From Candidatus Obscuribacterales bacterium (lineage in GTDB: Bacteria; Cyanobacteriota; Vampirovibrionia; Obscuribacterales; Obscuribacteraceae), in assembly GCA_020634035.1 (NCBI GenBank), contig JACKCM010000001.1, positions 434,001 through 498,000 of the forward strand: a stretch of 64,000 nucleotides of DNA, given 5' to 3'. A model generated the notes under the pieces. It had not been told where the DNA came from and did not search any database. It was given only the letters and a program-made list of their open reading frames with translations. Below, one piece after another: positions 25,994 to 34,419 of the stretch. A program made the translations under genes and the position numbers. Position 1 is the stretch's first letter. Each line of letters starts with the position of its first letter.

Positions 25994-26551
25994 ATGGCAA
26001 AACTCTGCAAGACTTGCCAGGAAAAGGATCCCGATACCACGGTACGGGGTTCCTGTCAGGCATCGTCTCATGTACGTGCTACCCAGCTTCCGAATGGCCA
26101 CAACCCCTGGACGGACAGCCCCAACTTCACGCTCTGTGACGCCTGCGCCGAACACTTCCAGTTCTGCGCCTGGTGCTGGGGTCCGCTCCACGGCCACTCT
26201 CCGGTGACTGTCCCGACCGACAAGACTTTCGTTCGCGCCAACGCGCAGGACAACGGCAAGACCATTCCCGGCATGTATGTCGGTGAACAGGTGCTGGTCG
26301 AAATGACGGTCGACCGGTTCTCCGGCAAAACCTGGGACGTGAAGTCCACTTCTTCGGGCGTCCGCCTCGCCGCCTACCGCATGATCACCGAAGGTGGTCA
26401 GTGGGCGCAGTACGGCAAGCTCGAGATGTACTTCGACCTCTCCCGCTCCGACCCCAAGGCTTTCATCGAGCTCGAGGAAGTCGCCGAGCATCAGTGGGTC
26501 AACGTCACCAATCCCCAGACCTGGAAGGTCATCGTCGAGGTCAAGCACTAA
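25994..26551 (+). CDS. Zinc-ribbon protein with a C-terminal beta domain
   Basis: 185 residues. Four Cys pairs at the N terminus form probable zinc sites: C5-x2-C8, C20, then CDAC and CAWC (about 48-60). The C-terminal part (about 95-185) is beta-rich: VGEQVLVEMTVDRFSGKTWD and a final WKVIVEVKH. Its order of strands and the SGKTW turn remind me faintly of chagasin-type (I42) protease inhibitors, but the key NPTTG and GxGG motifs are absent, so I do not assign it. It lies 21 bases after the preceding unknown gene and is the last gene before the terminator at 26681. Confidence 0.68.
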   Translation: MAKLCKTCQEKDPDTTVRGSCQASSHVRATQLPNGHNPWTDSPNFTLCDACAEHFQFCAWCWGPLHGHSPVTVPTDKTFVRANAQDNGKTIPGMYVGEQVLVEMTVDRFSGKTWDVKSTSSGVRLAAYRMITEGGQWAQYGKLEMYFDLSRSDPKAFIELEEVAEHQWVNVTNPQTWKVIVEVKH

Positions 26552-26680
26552 GCCTGACCAAGACCAATCCTTTCATGTCATGTCATGTGGCTGAATGGAG
26601 CCGGATGGGAGTCGTCGCATCGCGTCGGCTACCCATCCGGCTTACCGGTTTGAATATATAAAGGAATCGGCCATTTTTCT

Positions 26681-26726
26681 GAAAACGTTGTCCCCGGGAG
26701 ATCCCGAGACAGCGTTTTCATTTTTC
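26681..26726 (+). terminator. Intrinsic terminator of the PrkA-SpoVR operon
   Basis: GAAAACGTTGTC (26681-26692) pairs with GACAGCGTTTTC (26708-26719), followed by ATTTTTC. Confidence 0.88.
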
Positions 26727-26737
26727 GAAAGCGTTTT

Positions 26738-26752
26738 ATTATATTATATAGT
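26738..26752. repeat. ACTAT-N5-ATAGT element, copy 5 (variant)
   Basis: ATTAT ATTAT ATAGT, 12 bases beyond the terminator at 26681-26726 and between two converging operons. Confidence 0.55.
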
Positions 26753-26827
26753 TATTTCAACACCAAAAGAATAAACCGTCGAGCTACGACGATTTATTCG
26801 AAAACTGGATTCAGACTGTTTCAGTCG

Positions 26828-27133
26828 TTACTTGCGACTACAGGTCTTGCCACTGCCGTCGGTGGTCTCGGGATCTCCGAGCGGACTGCCGGCGATGGGG
26901 TGATTGGTACAGCGAACGCACTTGTGGTCTTCCATCAGTACAGCAGCGAACTGCTTACACTGCACACATTGACCACCACCTGCGCCCCGGGTAAATCCGG
27001 TGTGTCCGACCATCTGCTGGGGGTTGCCCAGGCCGAGAACACCATCTTCCTCGTCACTTCGAGGACGAGTTCCGGTTCCAGTATTCATCTGCGAATTCCT
27101 CCGGTTCCATCTGTTAAATAGCCAGTTGAACAT
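26828..27133 (-). CDS. Small zinc-ribbon-like protein
   Basis: 101 residues from the ATG at 27133, with GGAGG seven bases upstream; an earlier start overlapping the previous stop is less likely. It has an aromatic/basic N terminus (MFNWLFNRWNRRN) that could be membrane-associated, then a disordered part, then CVQC (about 58-61) and CVRC (about 71-74), a typical four-Cys zinc knuckle. The C terminus is Gly/Pro-rich. Family not recognised. It follows the beta-helix-like gene with 26 bases between, in the same transcript. Confidence 0.62.
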   Translation of the reverse strand: MFNWLFNRWNRRNSQMNTGTGTRPRSDEEDGVLGLGNPQQMVGHTGFTRGAGGGQCVQCKQFAAVLMEDHKCVRCTNHPIAGSPLGDPETTDGSGKTCSRK

Positions 27134-27159
27134 GCGATTACCTCCAACTAGGTTGCAAA

Positions 27160-27954
27160 TCAAGCAGCCCAGGCGCTGGCGAGGTCCTTGAGGGGCATCA
27201 ACCGAGCTCCGCTGCCGAGAATATGGGTCCGAGCCGTGGGCTCGGCATAAACGATGGAGCTTCCGTAAAGCTCGATCTCGCTCTCGTCGGTGAACCAGCC
27301 GTGGGCAGCATCGAAGAGCTGCGCACGAACCTGGCCGCGACCAATCAACTTGGTGCTTCCATAGGCACGAATCGAACAGGCTTCACGCCCGTAGAAAAAC
27401 GTGTTGTCGAAAGCATCGAAATCGGCGGTGCCGAAAAGCTTCCATTCGGAACGGTTACGAGCCACTCCGCGCACGGTGCCTTCTGCGATCCCGGACGAAT
27501 AGTCGTAGCTATTCACCTGGACCGAACCAGAGAGACTGGCCACCGAGTAGTCGTAGAGTTTCAGTCGAGCGTTGTCGGTACCGAAGATGGTAGCCCGACC
27601 ACGCGCGACGACGCTAGCCTGCCCGAGAGCGAGTAGCACTCCGTTTCCGGTCAGGGTGACCTGGGAGGTTCCGGCTGCAACGATGAAGCCCTGGTCGAAC
27701 TGATGTCGGCCCTGGGAAACAACTTTGATAACGTTGGCATCGGCGATTCCCAGTGCTTTACCGATGAACTGCCGGATGGAGTCCTCGACGGATTTGCCGG
27801 TGGGCATCGCGCGGAGGTGCTCGGAGAGGTCGGTCAGAAGCGCCTTCATGGCCTGAGCCTGGGGCAAGTCGAAACTGGGGATCACAACTTTCCGCCCGGC
27901 TGTCAGGTCGTCGACGAGCTGAGTAACAACATTCTGAGGCTGAGGTGTATTCAT
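27160..27954 (-). CDS. Beta-helix-like repeat protein
   Basis: 264 residues. The N terminus (1-70) is helical. From about 80 on, short beta repeats recur, as GFIVAAGTSQVTLTGNGVLLALG, then GQASVVARGRATIFG, then LYDYSVASLSGSVQV and SEIELYGSSIVYA. This pattern resembles right-handed parallel beta-helices (bactofilin or pectate-lyase-like), although I cannot name a family. There is no signal peptide. GAGGAG lies before the ATG. It probably forms a two-gene operon with the small zinc protein and faces the PrkA operon tail to tail. Confidence 0.6.
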   Translation of the reverse strand: MNTPQPQNVVTQLVDDLTAGRKVVIPSFDLPQAQAMKALLTDLSEHLRAMPTGKSVEDSIRQFIGKALGIADANVIKVVSQGRHQFDQGFIVAAGTSQVTLTGNGVLLALGQASVVARGRATIFGTDNARLKLYDYSVASLSGSVQVNSYDYSSGIAEGTVRGVARNRSEWKLFGTADFDAFDNTFFYGREACSIRAYGSTKLIGRGQVRAQLFDAAHGWFTDESEIELYGSSIVYAEPTARTHILGSGARLMPLKDLASAWAA

Positions 27955-29432
27955 GGGATAGGTCTCCTCTTAATACTAAGCTCTAAATATTCTTTTCAGA
28001 CCGCGCTTCCAATCCAGACACTAGAACCAGACAAGTCCGTAACAGAACCCCATGCAAGAAGCAGGAAGTTCGGTCGAAGACAAATTCAGTTGTTTGCGCT
28101 GGAAAGGTAGCGGGTGAAAAGTCCTTTTCAAAAGAAAGGGTCTAAAAGAACGACTGAACTCTAGAAATGGCCGGGGATTATCTTCAAGCGATGTATATAC
28201 AGCTGTTTACACGAAAAAACCCGTTAAACCGGGATTTCCACCCTCTAGAAAGGCCTGGTTGGAAGCCGCAATATCTTTAGAGAATGGTCCTTTTCGGGTT
28301 TTATGCGATAGCTTGCGCTAGATCTCATAAAGATTTCCTGAAAAGCACCAGAAAGCAGGGTCTGGCGATACAACCGATATACAGGACATATCGAACCAGA
28401 AATTCCCTCCTGGAATTCGGAAGTGATTTTCGGCCGGGTAATCTGGCATCGATGTCATCTGATTGACATCAAAAACCTTCTATTATCAGCTTTAGTTGAA
28501 CAACAACCAGGCAACCTAATAAACAACACAACCGAAGCCAGGCAAAAACCGATCTGGCTCAATACCTGCGCTAACTGTGCTATGTTTTCAAGGGGCACTT
28601 TCCAAAGAGAACCTGCCTGCCTGGAGCCCTCGCCAGGGAAGTCCATTTTCAGACCAATTGATGAAAAAACCGGCAGCCTATTAAAAGCTCATGATAGCTA
28701 TGTATATATAAGCTAAATAGGCCAGTCACAGAACAGTTATGAACTTGAGCTAAACTTTTGGATATGAAGTGCAAAGTAATAGTCTTAAGAAAAGATGTCA
28801 TGAGATTCTTTTCTTAGCTTCGCTAAGTATCAAGAAAAAGGCTATATACCAGCTTTTGGGATCCGCGCGAGCCAGTAGCCAAGAAGTCCTGTTTTGATAT
28901 TGAGATATTCCTCAGAACCAAAAGCAACAAACTCGACCCCGTAAAACCATTCACAGTAGCCTGTTTGCACCAACTATTAAACACGGTTCATCCCGAAAAC
29001 AAGAGATACAGTGATTTTCAGAGAAAGAAAAGTCAAGAAGAAGCTCTAAAAGATGAGAGAAACTAAGCTTTGGGATAGAGAGAGAATTATGTAGGGTCAG
29101 GTCACTCTTCACTTTTCCTTAACGCAGGACAACGCATAAGTCTAACTCAAGCGCAGAACACCTGAAATCCTCCATCATCCCGCCTTGCTCCCAGCAAGCG
29201 GAATCGACCACCCCTTCGATTGTCAGCCGGCACTCCTAGAATTCAAGCCTGGCTCGCGACGTGGTGTGTTCGGATGACGGGACTTCTGATGTCCGGTGCA
29301 CGGTTGGGACTTGCGCTACCTGAAATCGAAACGTACTCGAACTGCGTTCCGAGCATCTGCTCGGGTGAAGAATTTCACAGAGGGATGCTTAATGCAGCTC
29401 CTCCCTGTCGCTAAGGCACTAGGAGAACAATC
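27955..29432. other. 1.5-kb gene-free region upstream of the Bat/MoxR cluster
   Basis: No frame looks coding in composition or start signal. Structures seen: CCCG/CGGG hairpin near 28211 that, on the minus strand, ends in TTTTTT; TGCGCTA heptamers at 28314, 28567 and 29312; a strong hairpin CTTGCT/AGCAAG (29184-29198); and a perfect CCGAGC-ATCT-GCTCGG hairpin (29349-29364). The last 250 bases may be a structured 5' leader for the first bat gene. Confidence 0.5.
29349..29364 (+). promoter_or_regulatory. Leader hairpin of the Bat cluster
   Basis: CCGAGC (29349-29354), loop ATCT, GCTCGG (29359-29364), 68 bases before the first start codon. It has no T tract. Confidence 0.35.
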
Positions 29433-30437
29433 ATGCCTACTATCACATTTGCCTACCCATGGTTGCTGGCGACTGCGATACTGGTCATTCCGATGATCTG
29501 GTACCAGTCCCGCCGTCGCAATTCAATCAGGCATTCGGGCTTCTCGATCCAGAAGGACGTGAAGCGAGTGCCCCTGATCGGCTACGCGCCGACCGCTTTC
29601 CTGGTAGCTTTGATGGTACTTCTGGCAATCGCCATCGCCCGGCCTCAGCTGCCGGACGTCGGTGAAAAGGAAGTCATCCAGACACGAGACATCGTCATCG
29701 CGACCGACATTTCCGGCTCAATGTCTTCTGAAATCCAAGACCCGGCTCAGCGCAAGCTGGCTGAGGGCGAGGAGAAGAAGCCCGGAGAAGAGGTCAAGAT
29801 CACGAAGATTTACGTGGCTGAAAAAGCTATCGAACAATTCGTCGCTGCCCGTCCGGAGGACCGCATCGGTCTGATGCTGTTCGACGACGAGGTTTACTAC
29901 AGCTGGCCCCTATCCACAGACCACAAGGTCATCCAGTTGAAGAACTCTGGCGTCCGCAAGTACAACGGCGGCGGCACGAACTTCGACGGGGACGGGGTCA
30001 AAGGCAAGATGGGACCGCTTCAGGCTGCCATCAATCACTTCAAGGAACTCGGTCAGGCTAAGACCAAGATCCTGGTGATGGTCACCGACGGTGAAGCGAG
30101 CATCTCGGAAGAGAGGTTCGCAGAATTGATGGAGCAGCTCAACGAGCTGAACATCAAGATCTACACCATCGGTGTCGGTGACAGCTGGGCGAAAGGCAAC
30201 ACCAGCACCAACAGTCTCAGGATGATCACGGAAGCATCGGGCGGTCTCGCTATCGCCGCCGGCGATGCCGAGCAGATGCGCGAAGGCTTCCGCACGATTA
30301 ACGCCCTCGAGAAATCGACGGTAGAGAAGGAGACCACGGTCAACCACCGTGATATCTACTTCTATTTCCTGATTGCCGCTGTGTTCGCCGCTATCCTCTT
30401 CTTGGCTTCGGCAGCTCTCATCCGCGAGGACGCATAA
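29433..30437 (+). CDS. VWA-domain membrane protein, BatA/BatB type
   Basis: 334 residues. Bat proteins are membrane-tethered von Willebrand A proteins that act with a MoxR AAA+ ATPase in envelope or oxidative stress tolerance. Two helices lie in the N-terminal 75 residues (PWLLATAILVIPMIW and LVALMVLLAIAIA). The VWA metal site DISGSMS is at about 90-96, with GGGTNF and VTDGEAS later, and a last helix near 310-328. AGGAG precedes the ATG. The distance to the next gene is 11 bases. Confidence 0.85.
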   Translation: MPTITFAYPWLLATAILVIPMIWYQSRRRNSIRHSGFSIQKDVKRVPLIGYAPTAFLVALMVLLAIAIARPQLPDVGEKEVIQTRDIVIATDISGSMSSEIQDPAQRKLAEGEEKKPGEEVKITKIYVAEKAIEQFVAARPEDRIGLMLFDDEVYYSWPLSTDHKVIQLKNSGVRKYNGGGTNFDGDGVKGKMGPLQAAINHFKELGQAKTKILVMVTDGEASISEERFAELMEQLNELNIKIYTIGVGDSWAKGNTSTNSLRMITEASGGLAIAAGDAEQMREGFRTINALEKSTVEKETTVNHRDIYFYFLIAAVFAAILFLASAALIREDA

Positions 30438-30448
30438 GGAGCAACAAA

Positions 30449-31063
30449 ATGGCCTTACTGAAAGAATTCCTGACAAAGTCCTGGAAGCGGTTGGGACTCA
30501 CCGTCCTGGCAGGCGTCGTTCTGATCGGCGTCGGCCTCAACCTGCTTCTGTGGCCTGATTCGCAAGTGGGTTTCTACAACGAGGGCTTGCAAGCCTATCG
30601 TACTGGCAGAGCCCAGGAAGCCGTGCAGCTGTTTGACCGGTCACTTGCTGTTTACAAGCAGCGTTCCAACGACAGCTGGTTGGAACGGTTCGTCTACCCC
30701 GCGCCTTCGAGAGAGTACGCATCCTATGCGGCTTTCCACAAGGCGAAAGCGCTGCTCATGCTCAAGAAGGGCAAGCCCGCAGTCGAAGCTTTCAAGGAAT
30801 CGCTCCGGTTCAACCCGGGCACCGGTTTCGAGGAGCTCCCCGGCTACGAGCATCTGTCCCAGGACGACGTGCAGCGCCTCACCGACCAATCCCTGATCGT
30901 CAAGTACGATCTCGAGCTGCTCTTCAAGAACAACAAGCAGCTCGCCCAGGGAGAAGGCAAAGGTGAGGGGAAACCCCAACCCGGAGACCAGGACGGCAAG
31001 AAACAGCAGCCTGGTCAGCAGCCTGGCGACAAGCCTGGCAAGGGTAATAAGGACGCGATTTAA
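30449..31063 (+). CDS. TPR membrane protein, BatC/BatE-like
   Basis: 204 residues. One N-terminal transmembrane helix (about 15-34, LTVLAGVVLIGVGLNLLLW) is followed by two TPR-like units (FYNEGLQAYRTGRAQEAVQLF and YAAFHKAKALLMLKKGKPAVEAF). A Gln/Gly/Pro/Lys-rich disordered tail starts at about 170. TPR genes between two VWA genes are typical of bat operons (BatC or BatE), where they may assemble the VWA complex. Confidence 0.75.
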   Translation: MALLKEFLTKSWKRLGLTVLAGVVLIGVGLNLLLWPDSQVGFYNEGLQAYRTGRAQEAVQLFDRSLAVYKQRSNDSWLERFVYPAPSREYASYAAFHKAKALLMLKKGKPAVEAFKESLRFNPGTGFEELPGYEHLSQDDVQRLTDQSLIVKYDLELLFKNNKQLAQGEGKGEGKPQPGDQDGKKQQPGQQPGDKPGKGNKDAI

Positions 31064-31081
31064 CTCGATGGAGGATAAACC

Positions 31082-32170
31082 ATGTTCGACGTGAGCTTCC
31101 TTCGCCCGCATTACCTCACCGCGTTGCTTGTCGTGATCCCGCTGATCACCGGTCTGTGGTACGCCAGCTTTGTCAGCCGGCGTAAAGCACGGGCCGAATT
31201 CGGTGACCGTAAACTGATCGGGCGCTTTTCAAAGCCGCTGACATTGCGCAGCGAGCTGTTTCTCGTCGCCACCTGGGTGGCCGCCGTCTCCTTGATGGTG
31301 GTCGCCATCGCCGGCCCCGTGAGCAAATCTCTGCCCACGACGGTTAAGTCCGGCTCACTGCAGGTGGTGGCAGTAGTAGACGTCTCAAAGAGCATGGGAG
31401 CGGAAGACTACCGCTCCATCATGCCAGCCAAGGACGGATACGAGCCTGAGCTCGTGCCTGGTCCCTACGGCAGCCGGGTGGACTTCGTCAAGCTTCTTCT
31501 GAGGCGCGAAGTCATGCCCGCGATTATCGGCAACCAACTCGGAGTCGTGCTCTACACGGGCGAAGGCTTCGAGCAGGTGCCGCTTACCGACGACTGGTCA
31601 GCAACCACCTGGGTGCTGCAGAACTGGATGAAAGTCGGTAACGCTCCCGGCAACGGGTCCGACTATGCCGAAGGCATGGGTCTGGCGCTCGACATGCTGA
31701 AGCGTGACTACATCCCCGGTAAGGAGAAGGTAATCATCCTCTTCACCGACGGCGGTTTCACCGGCGAGCAAGAAACTCTCGAGAAAGTCCTCACCCGTGT
31801 GAAGGACGAGAAAGCTCGCCTGATTATCGTCGGAGTCGGTGGCAGGGTCGATGTTTCCATCCCCATCTACGATGACAAAGGCAACGTCACCGGCGTGGAG
31901 ACCAAGGATAACCAACCCTTGCTCACCTCCCTGGACGAAGGCAAAGTCATCGAACTGGCTACCCTCGCCGATGCCGAGTACTTCATTCTCGACCCGTCGA
32001 GCAATGGAAAGCTCGGTGTCACCTGGGCAGCCAAGCTGGGTGGAAGTAAAGCCGAATCGAAGGAGAAGCCCGTTTACCAGTATCCGCTGGGCGTGGCGAT
32101 CATCCTTCTCTTCGGATTGTTCCTGCGCGGACTGTTCGTCCGTCGTGAATCCAACTTCAACGGCGGCTAA
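31082..32170 (+). CDS. VWA-domain membrane protein, BatB type (second)
   Basis: 362 residues. Two N-terminal helices (about 10-27 and 60-80) precede the VWA domain. The metal site is DVSKSMG (about 99-105). Ser and Asp residues of the extended MIDAS follow, in GNGSDYAEG and LFTDGGF. A C-terminal helix (about 337-355) ends in basic residues. It resembles the first VWA protein in layout but differs in the metal motif, so the two may form a heteromer. GGAGG lies before the ATG. Confidence 0.85.
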   Translation: MFDVSFLRPHYLTALLVVIPLITGLWYASFVSRRKARAEFGDRKLIGRFSKPLTLRSELFLVATWVAAVSLMVVAIAGPVSKSLPTTVKSGSLQVVAVVDVSKSMGAEDYRSIMPAKDGYEPELVPGPYGSRVDFVKLLLRREVMPAIIGNQLGVVLYTGEGFEQVPLTDDWSATTWVLQNWMKVGNAPGNGSDYAEGMGLALDMLKRDYIPGKEKVIILFTDGGFTGEQETLEKVLTRVKDEKARLIIVGVGGRVDVSIPIYDDKGNVTGVETKDNQPLLTSLDEGKVIELATLADAEYFILDPSSNGKLGVTWAAKLGGSKAESKEKPVYQYPLGVAIILLFGLFLRGLFVRRESNFNGG

Positions 32171-32196
32171 CTAACCCGCCTTACTAGTTCGTTCTA

Positions 32197-32240
32197 GGTG
32201 CGCATCATAGTTCCGGACCTGCCGTCCGGTGGTGCGCATC
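32197..32240 (+). repeat. Direct repeat flanking a hairpin
   Basis: GGTGCGCATC occurs at 32197-32206 and again at 32231-32240. Between them CCGGAC (32213-32218) pairs with GTCCGG (32224-32229). It lies just before the moxR ribosome site, so it could influence translation. Confidence 0.4.
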
Positions 32241-32282
32241 TATTCCGTCAACTTTCCGAATCTCTCAAACTGGAGAACTGAA

Positions 32283-33314
32283 ATGTCAACGACACAGAAT
32301 CCCTACATCGCCAAGCTCAACAACCTGAAGGCTGAGCTGGACAAGATCGTCGTCGGTTATGACGACATGAAGTGGAAGGTCATCATGTGCCTGATCTCGG
32401 ACGGCCACCTGCTCTTGCAGTCCGTTCCCGGTCTGGGCAAGACCCTCCTCGTTGAGGCGCTGGCCCAGGTGGTCGAGGGCGCCACGCAGTACGCCTTCCA
32501 GATGACGCCGGACATGAAGCCGGCTGACGTGCTGGGCGGCGAGATCTTCAACCCGGTCACCGGCCAGTTCGAGGTCCGCTATGGACCGATCGTCCCGGCC
32601 AACTTCGTCATTCTCGACGAAATCAACCGTACGACCCCCAAGACCCTCTCGGCCGCTCTGCGCGCCATGCAGGAGCGCTACGTCGCCATCGGCGGCAAGC
32701 GCCAGGATCTGCTCGATCCGTTCCTGGTCATGGCGACCATGAACCCGGTGGAGCAGGAAGGCACCTTCCCGCTGCCCGAGGCTCTCTTGGACCGGTTCGC
32801 CTTCGAAATCTTCATGGGCTACGTCACCGAAGATCAGGAGGTCGAGCTGCTGCGTCGCACGCACCTGCACGACCGGCACGCCAAGGACCACGCCAAGGTG
32901 GCCATCACCAAGCAGGACATCATCGACATCCGTACGCAGGTGGTCGACATCTCGGCCCACGCTTCGGACGAGATCCTGTACTACATCACGCGCCTGGTCC
33001 GCGCCACCCGTCCCGAGCTGGAGTACTTCCACCTGGTGACGGACAAGGAAGGCAAGACCTTCGAGGACTTCATCGCCGTCGGCGCGTCGCCCCGCTGTGA
33101 GATCTGGATGCTGCGCACCGCCGCAGCCCGGGCCTTCATCAAGGGTCGCACCGACATCCTCCCGGACGACGTCAAGGCGGTCTTCAAGAGCGCCTGCCGT
33201 CACCGTCTCACGCTGACCCAGCGTGCCAAGTTCGGCAACGCCTTCGACATGGCCGATTACCTGGACACCGTGCTCAACAAGATCCCGGTGAACAGCGACA
33301 AGTCTTCCCAGTAA
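32283..33314 (+). CDS. MoxR family AAA+ ATPase
   Basis: 343 residues from the ATG at 32283 (GGAGA seven bases upstream). MoxR ATPases act as chaperones for VWA partners. Walker A is VPGLGKT with Lys53. Walker B is FVILDEIN with Asp112 and Glu113. NRTTPKTLSAALRAMQER and MATMNPVEQEGTFPLPEA are family signatures, and LLDRF carries the arginine finger region. It sits directly after the second VWA gene and before DUF58, a standard MoxR-DUF58-VWA association. Confidence 0.93.
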   Translation: MSTTQNPYIAKLNNLKAELDKIVVGYDDMKWKVIMCLISDGHLLLQSVPGLGKTLLVEALAQVVEGATQYAFQMTPDMKPADVLGGEIFNPVTGQFEVRYGPIVPANFVILDEINRTTPKTLSAALRAMQERYVAIGGKRQDLLDPFLVMATMNPVEQEGTFPLPEALLDRFAFEIFMGYVTEDQEVELLRRTHLHDRHAKDHAKVAITKQDIIDIRTQVVDISAHASDEILYYITRLVRATRPELEYFHLVTDKEGKTFEDFIAVGASPRCEIWMLRTAAARAFIKGRTDILPDDVKAVFKSACRHRLTLTQRAKFGNAFDMADYLDTVLNKIPVNSDKSSQ

Positions 33315-33373
33315 GACCATGGTCCTCTCCATGGTCTGGCTCGTGGACGAGGGGACTCGTTGTCCCCTCGTCC
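33315..33373 (+). other. Two intercistronic hairpins after moxR
   Basis: GACCATGG (33315-33322) pairs with CCATGGTC (33329-33336). GGACGAGGGGAC (33345-33356) pairs perfectly with GTCCCCTCGTCC (33362-33373). Neither has a T tract, so they probably protect or process the message rather than end it. Confidence 0.55.
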
Positions 33374-33440
33374 TGCCGGGCTGTGGAAGTGGAAACATGG
33401 ACGGAGCGAAAGCTCCCAAACTCTTCAATGGAGTATTGAC

Positions 33441-34409
33441 ATGGCTAACAAAAACGCTAATGTATTGGATGCTCGAATCGACGAAATCATGGAATGGGTC
33501 GTTTCGAATCCGATTCCGACCACCTGGAGGACGAACTCTGTTTTTCCTTCCCCGGGTGAGCGTAAGAGCCGGTCTCGTGGCTCCGACGGGTATGACTTCG
33601 CTGCTCACGTTGAGTACACCTTCGAAGACGACCCGCGGGACATCGACTGGTTCGCTACCGCCGCCACTGGTGGTCAGCAGGTAATCGTCGAGCAGAAGTT
33701 CGAGCCCCGCGACTCCCGGTTCTTCGTCCTCGCGGACGTCGGAACCACCATGGGGTTCGGCTCTTATCGCACGACCAAGCGTGGTCTCGCTACCGAACTG
33801 ACCGGTTCGATCATCCTGTCCGCCGCAGAAACGGCAGACCGGGTGGGTTTCGTCGTCTATGACGACTATTCGTCCGTGCATGTTCAGCAGCCGCGTTCTG
33901 CAAAAACCGTTCTGTATCCGGCGCTTGCCTCGATCGTCCAGTACGACGAGGACGCCATCAACGGCAAGATCAAGGAGCCCAAGAACAAGTCGGTCACCGG
34001 CTTGCAACTGGCTCTCGATACCGTTTCCCGCTACAGCCGCTCGCTGGTCTTCATCCTCTCGGACTTCATGAACATGACCGAGGAAGACGTGGCGATGCTG
34101 AATCGCGTTTCCTCCCACCACGACGTTGTCTGCATCATGGTGCAGGACCTGCGTGAACGGGAACTGCCCCAGGGCATCCTGTTCGGCTATGGGTTCTACA
34201 CCTTCCAGGACATGCGCACCGGTGAGAGGAAGACCGTCTGGCTGACGCCGCACAACCGGCGCCAGTTCAACACCAACTTCGTCAACCACGAAAAGAGGCT
34301 GATCGAAACTTTCCAGAAGTGCGACTGCGACTGGGAGGTGATCAGCACGGAGGAAGGGCTCGCCGCCCATCCGAAGCTCTTGCAGCTTTTCGCGAACCAC
34401 CGTAAGTAG
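33441..34409 (+). CDS. DUF58 family protein
   Basis: 322 residues from the ATG at 33441 (GGAG eight bases upstream); a longer reading begins at a non-ATG codon in the hairpin region. DUF58 proteins accompany MoxR and contain a VWA-like fold with weak metal motifs. The signature DPRDIDWFATAATGG (about 53-67) matches the family RxIDW box. FVLADVGTTMGF stands where a MIDAS would be, with Val-Gly-Thr for the Asp-x-Ser. SLVFILSDFMN is the beta-4 strand. There is no membrane segment. Confidence 0.85.
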   Translation: MANKNANVLDARIDEIMEWVVSNPIPTTWRTNSVFPSPGERKSRSRGSDGYDFAAHVEYTFEDDPRDIDWFATAATGGQQVIVEQKFEPRDSRFFVLADVGTTMGFGSYRTTKRGLATELTGSIILSAAETADRVGFVVYDDYSSVHVQQPRSAKTVLYPALASIVQYDEDAINGKIKEPKNKSVTGLQLALDTVSRYSRSLVFILSDFMNMTEEDVAMLNRVSSHHDVVCIMVQDLRERELPQGILFGYGFYTFQDMRTGERKTVWLTPHNRRQFNTNFVNHEKRLIETFQKCDCDWEVISTEEGLAAHPKLLQLFANHRK

Positions 34410-34419
34410 GAGATCAACG

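Larger units (their letters stand above)
26552..26827. other. Convergent intergenic region
   Basis: It holds a long hairpin (GCCGGATGGG near 26599 with CCCATCCGGC ending near 26641), the terminator at 26681 and a palindromic element at 26738. A minus-strand hairpin CGTCG/CGACG (about 26777-26791) may end the opposite operon. Confidence 0.5.

Noticed and set aside
24902..26548. 548-residue open frame antisense to the unknown and zinc-ribbon genes
   Set aside because: The sense frames have AGGAG-type sites and Cys-pair motifs; the antisense reading has no features of a protein.
28423..28716. 97-residue open frame in the 1.5-kb gap
   Set aside because: There is no ribosome site and the composition is not gene-like.
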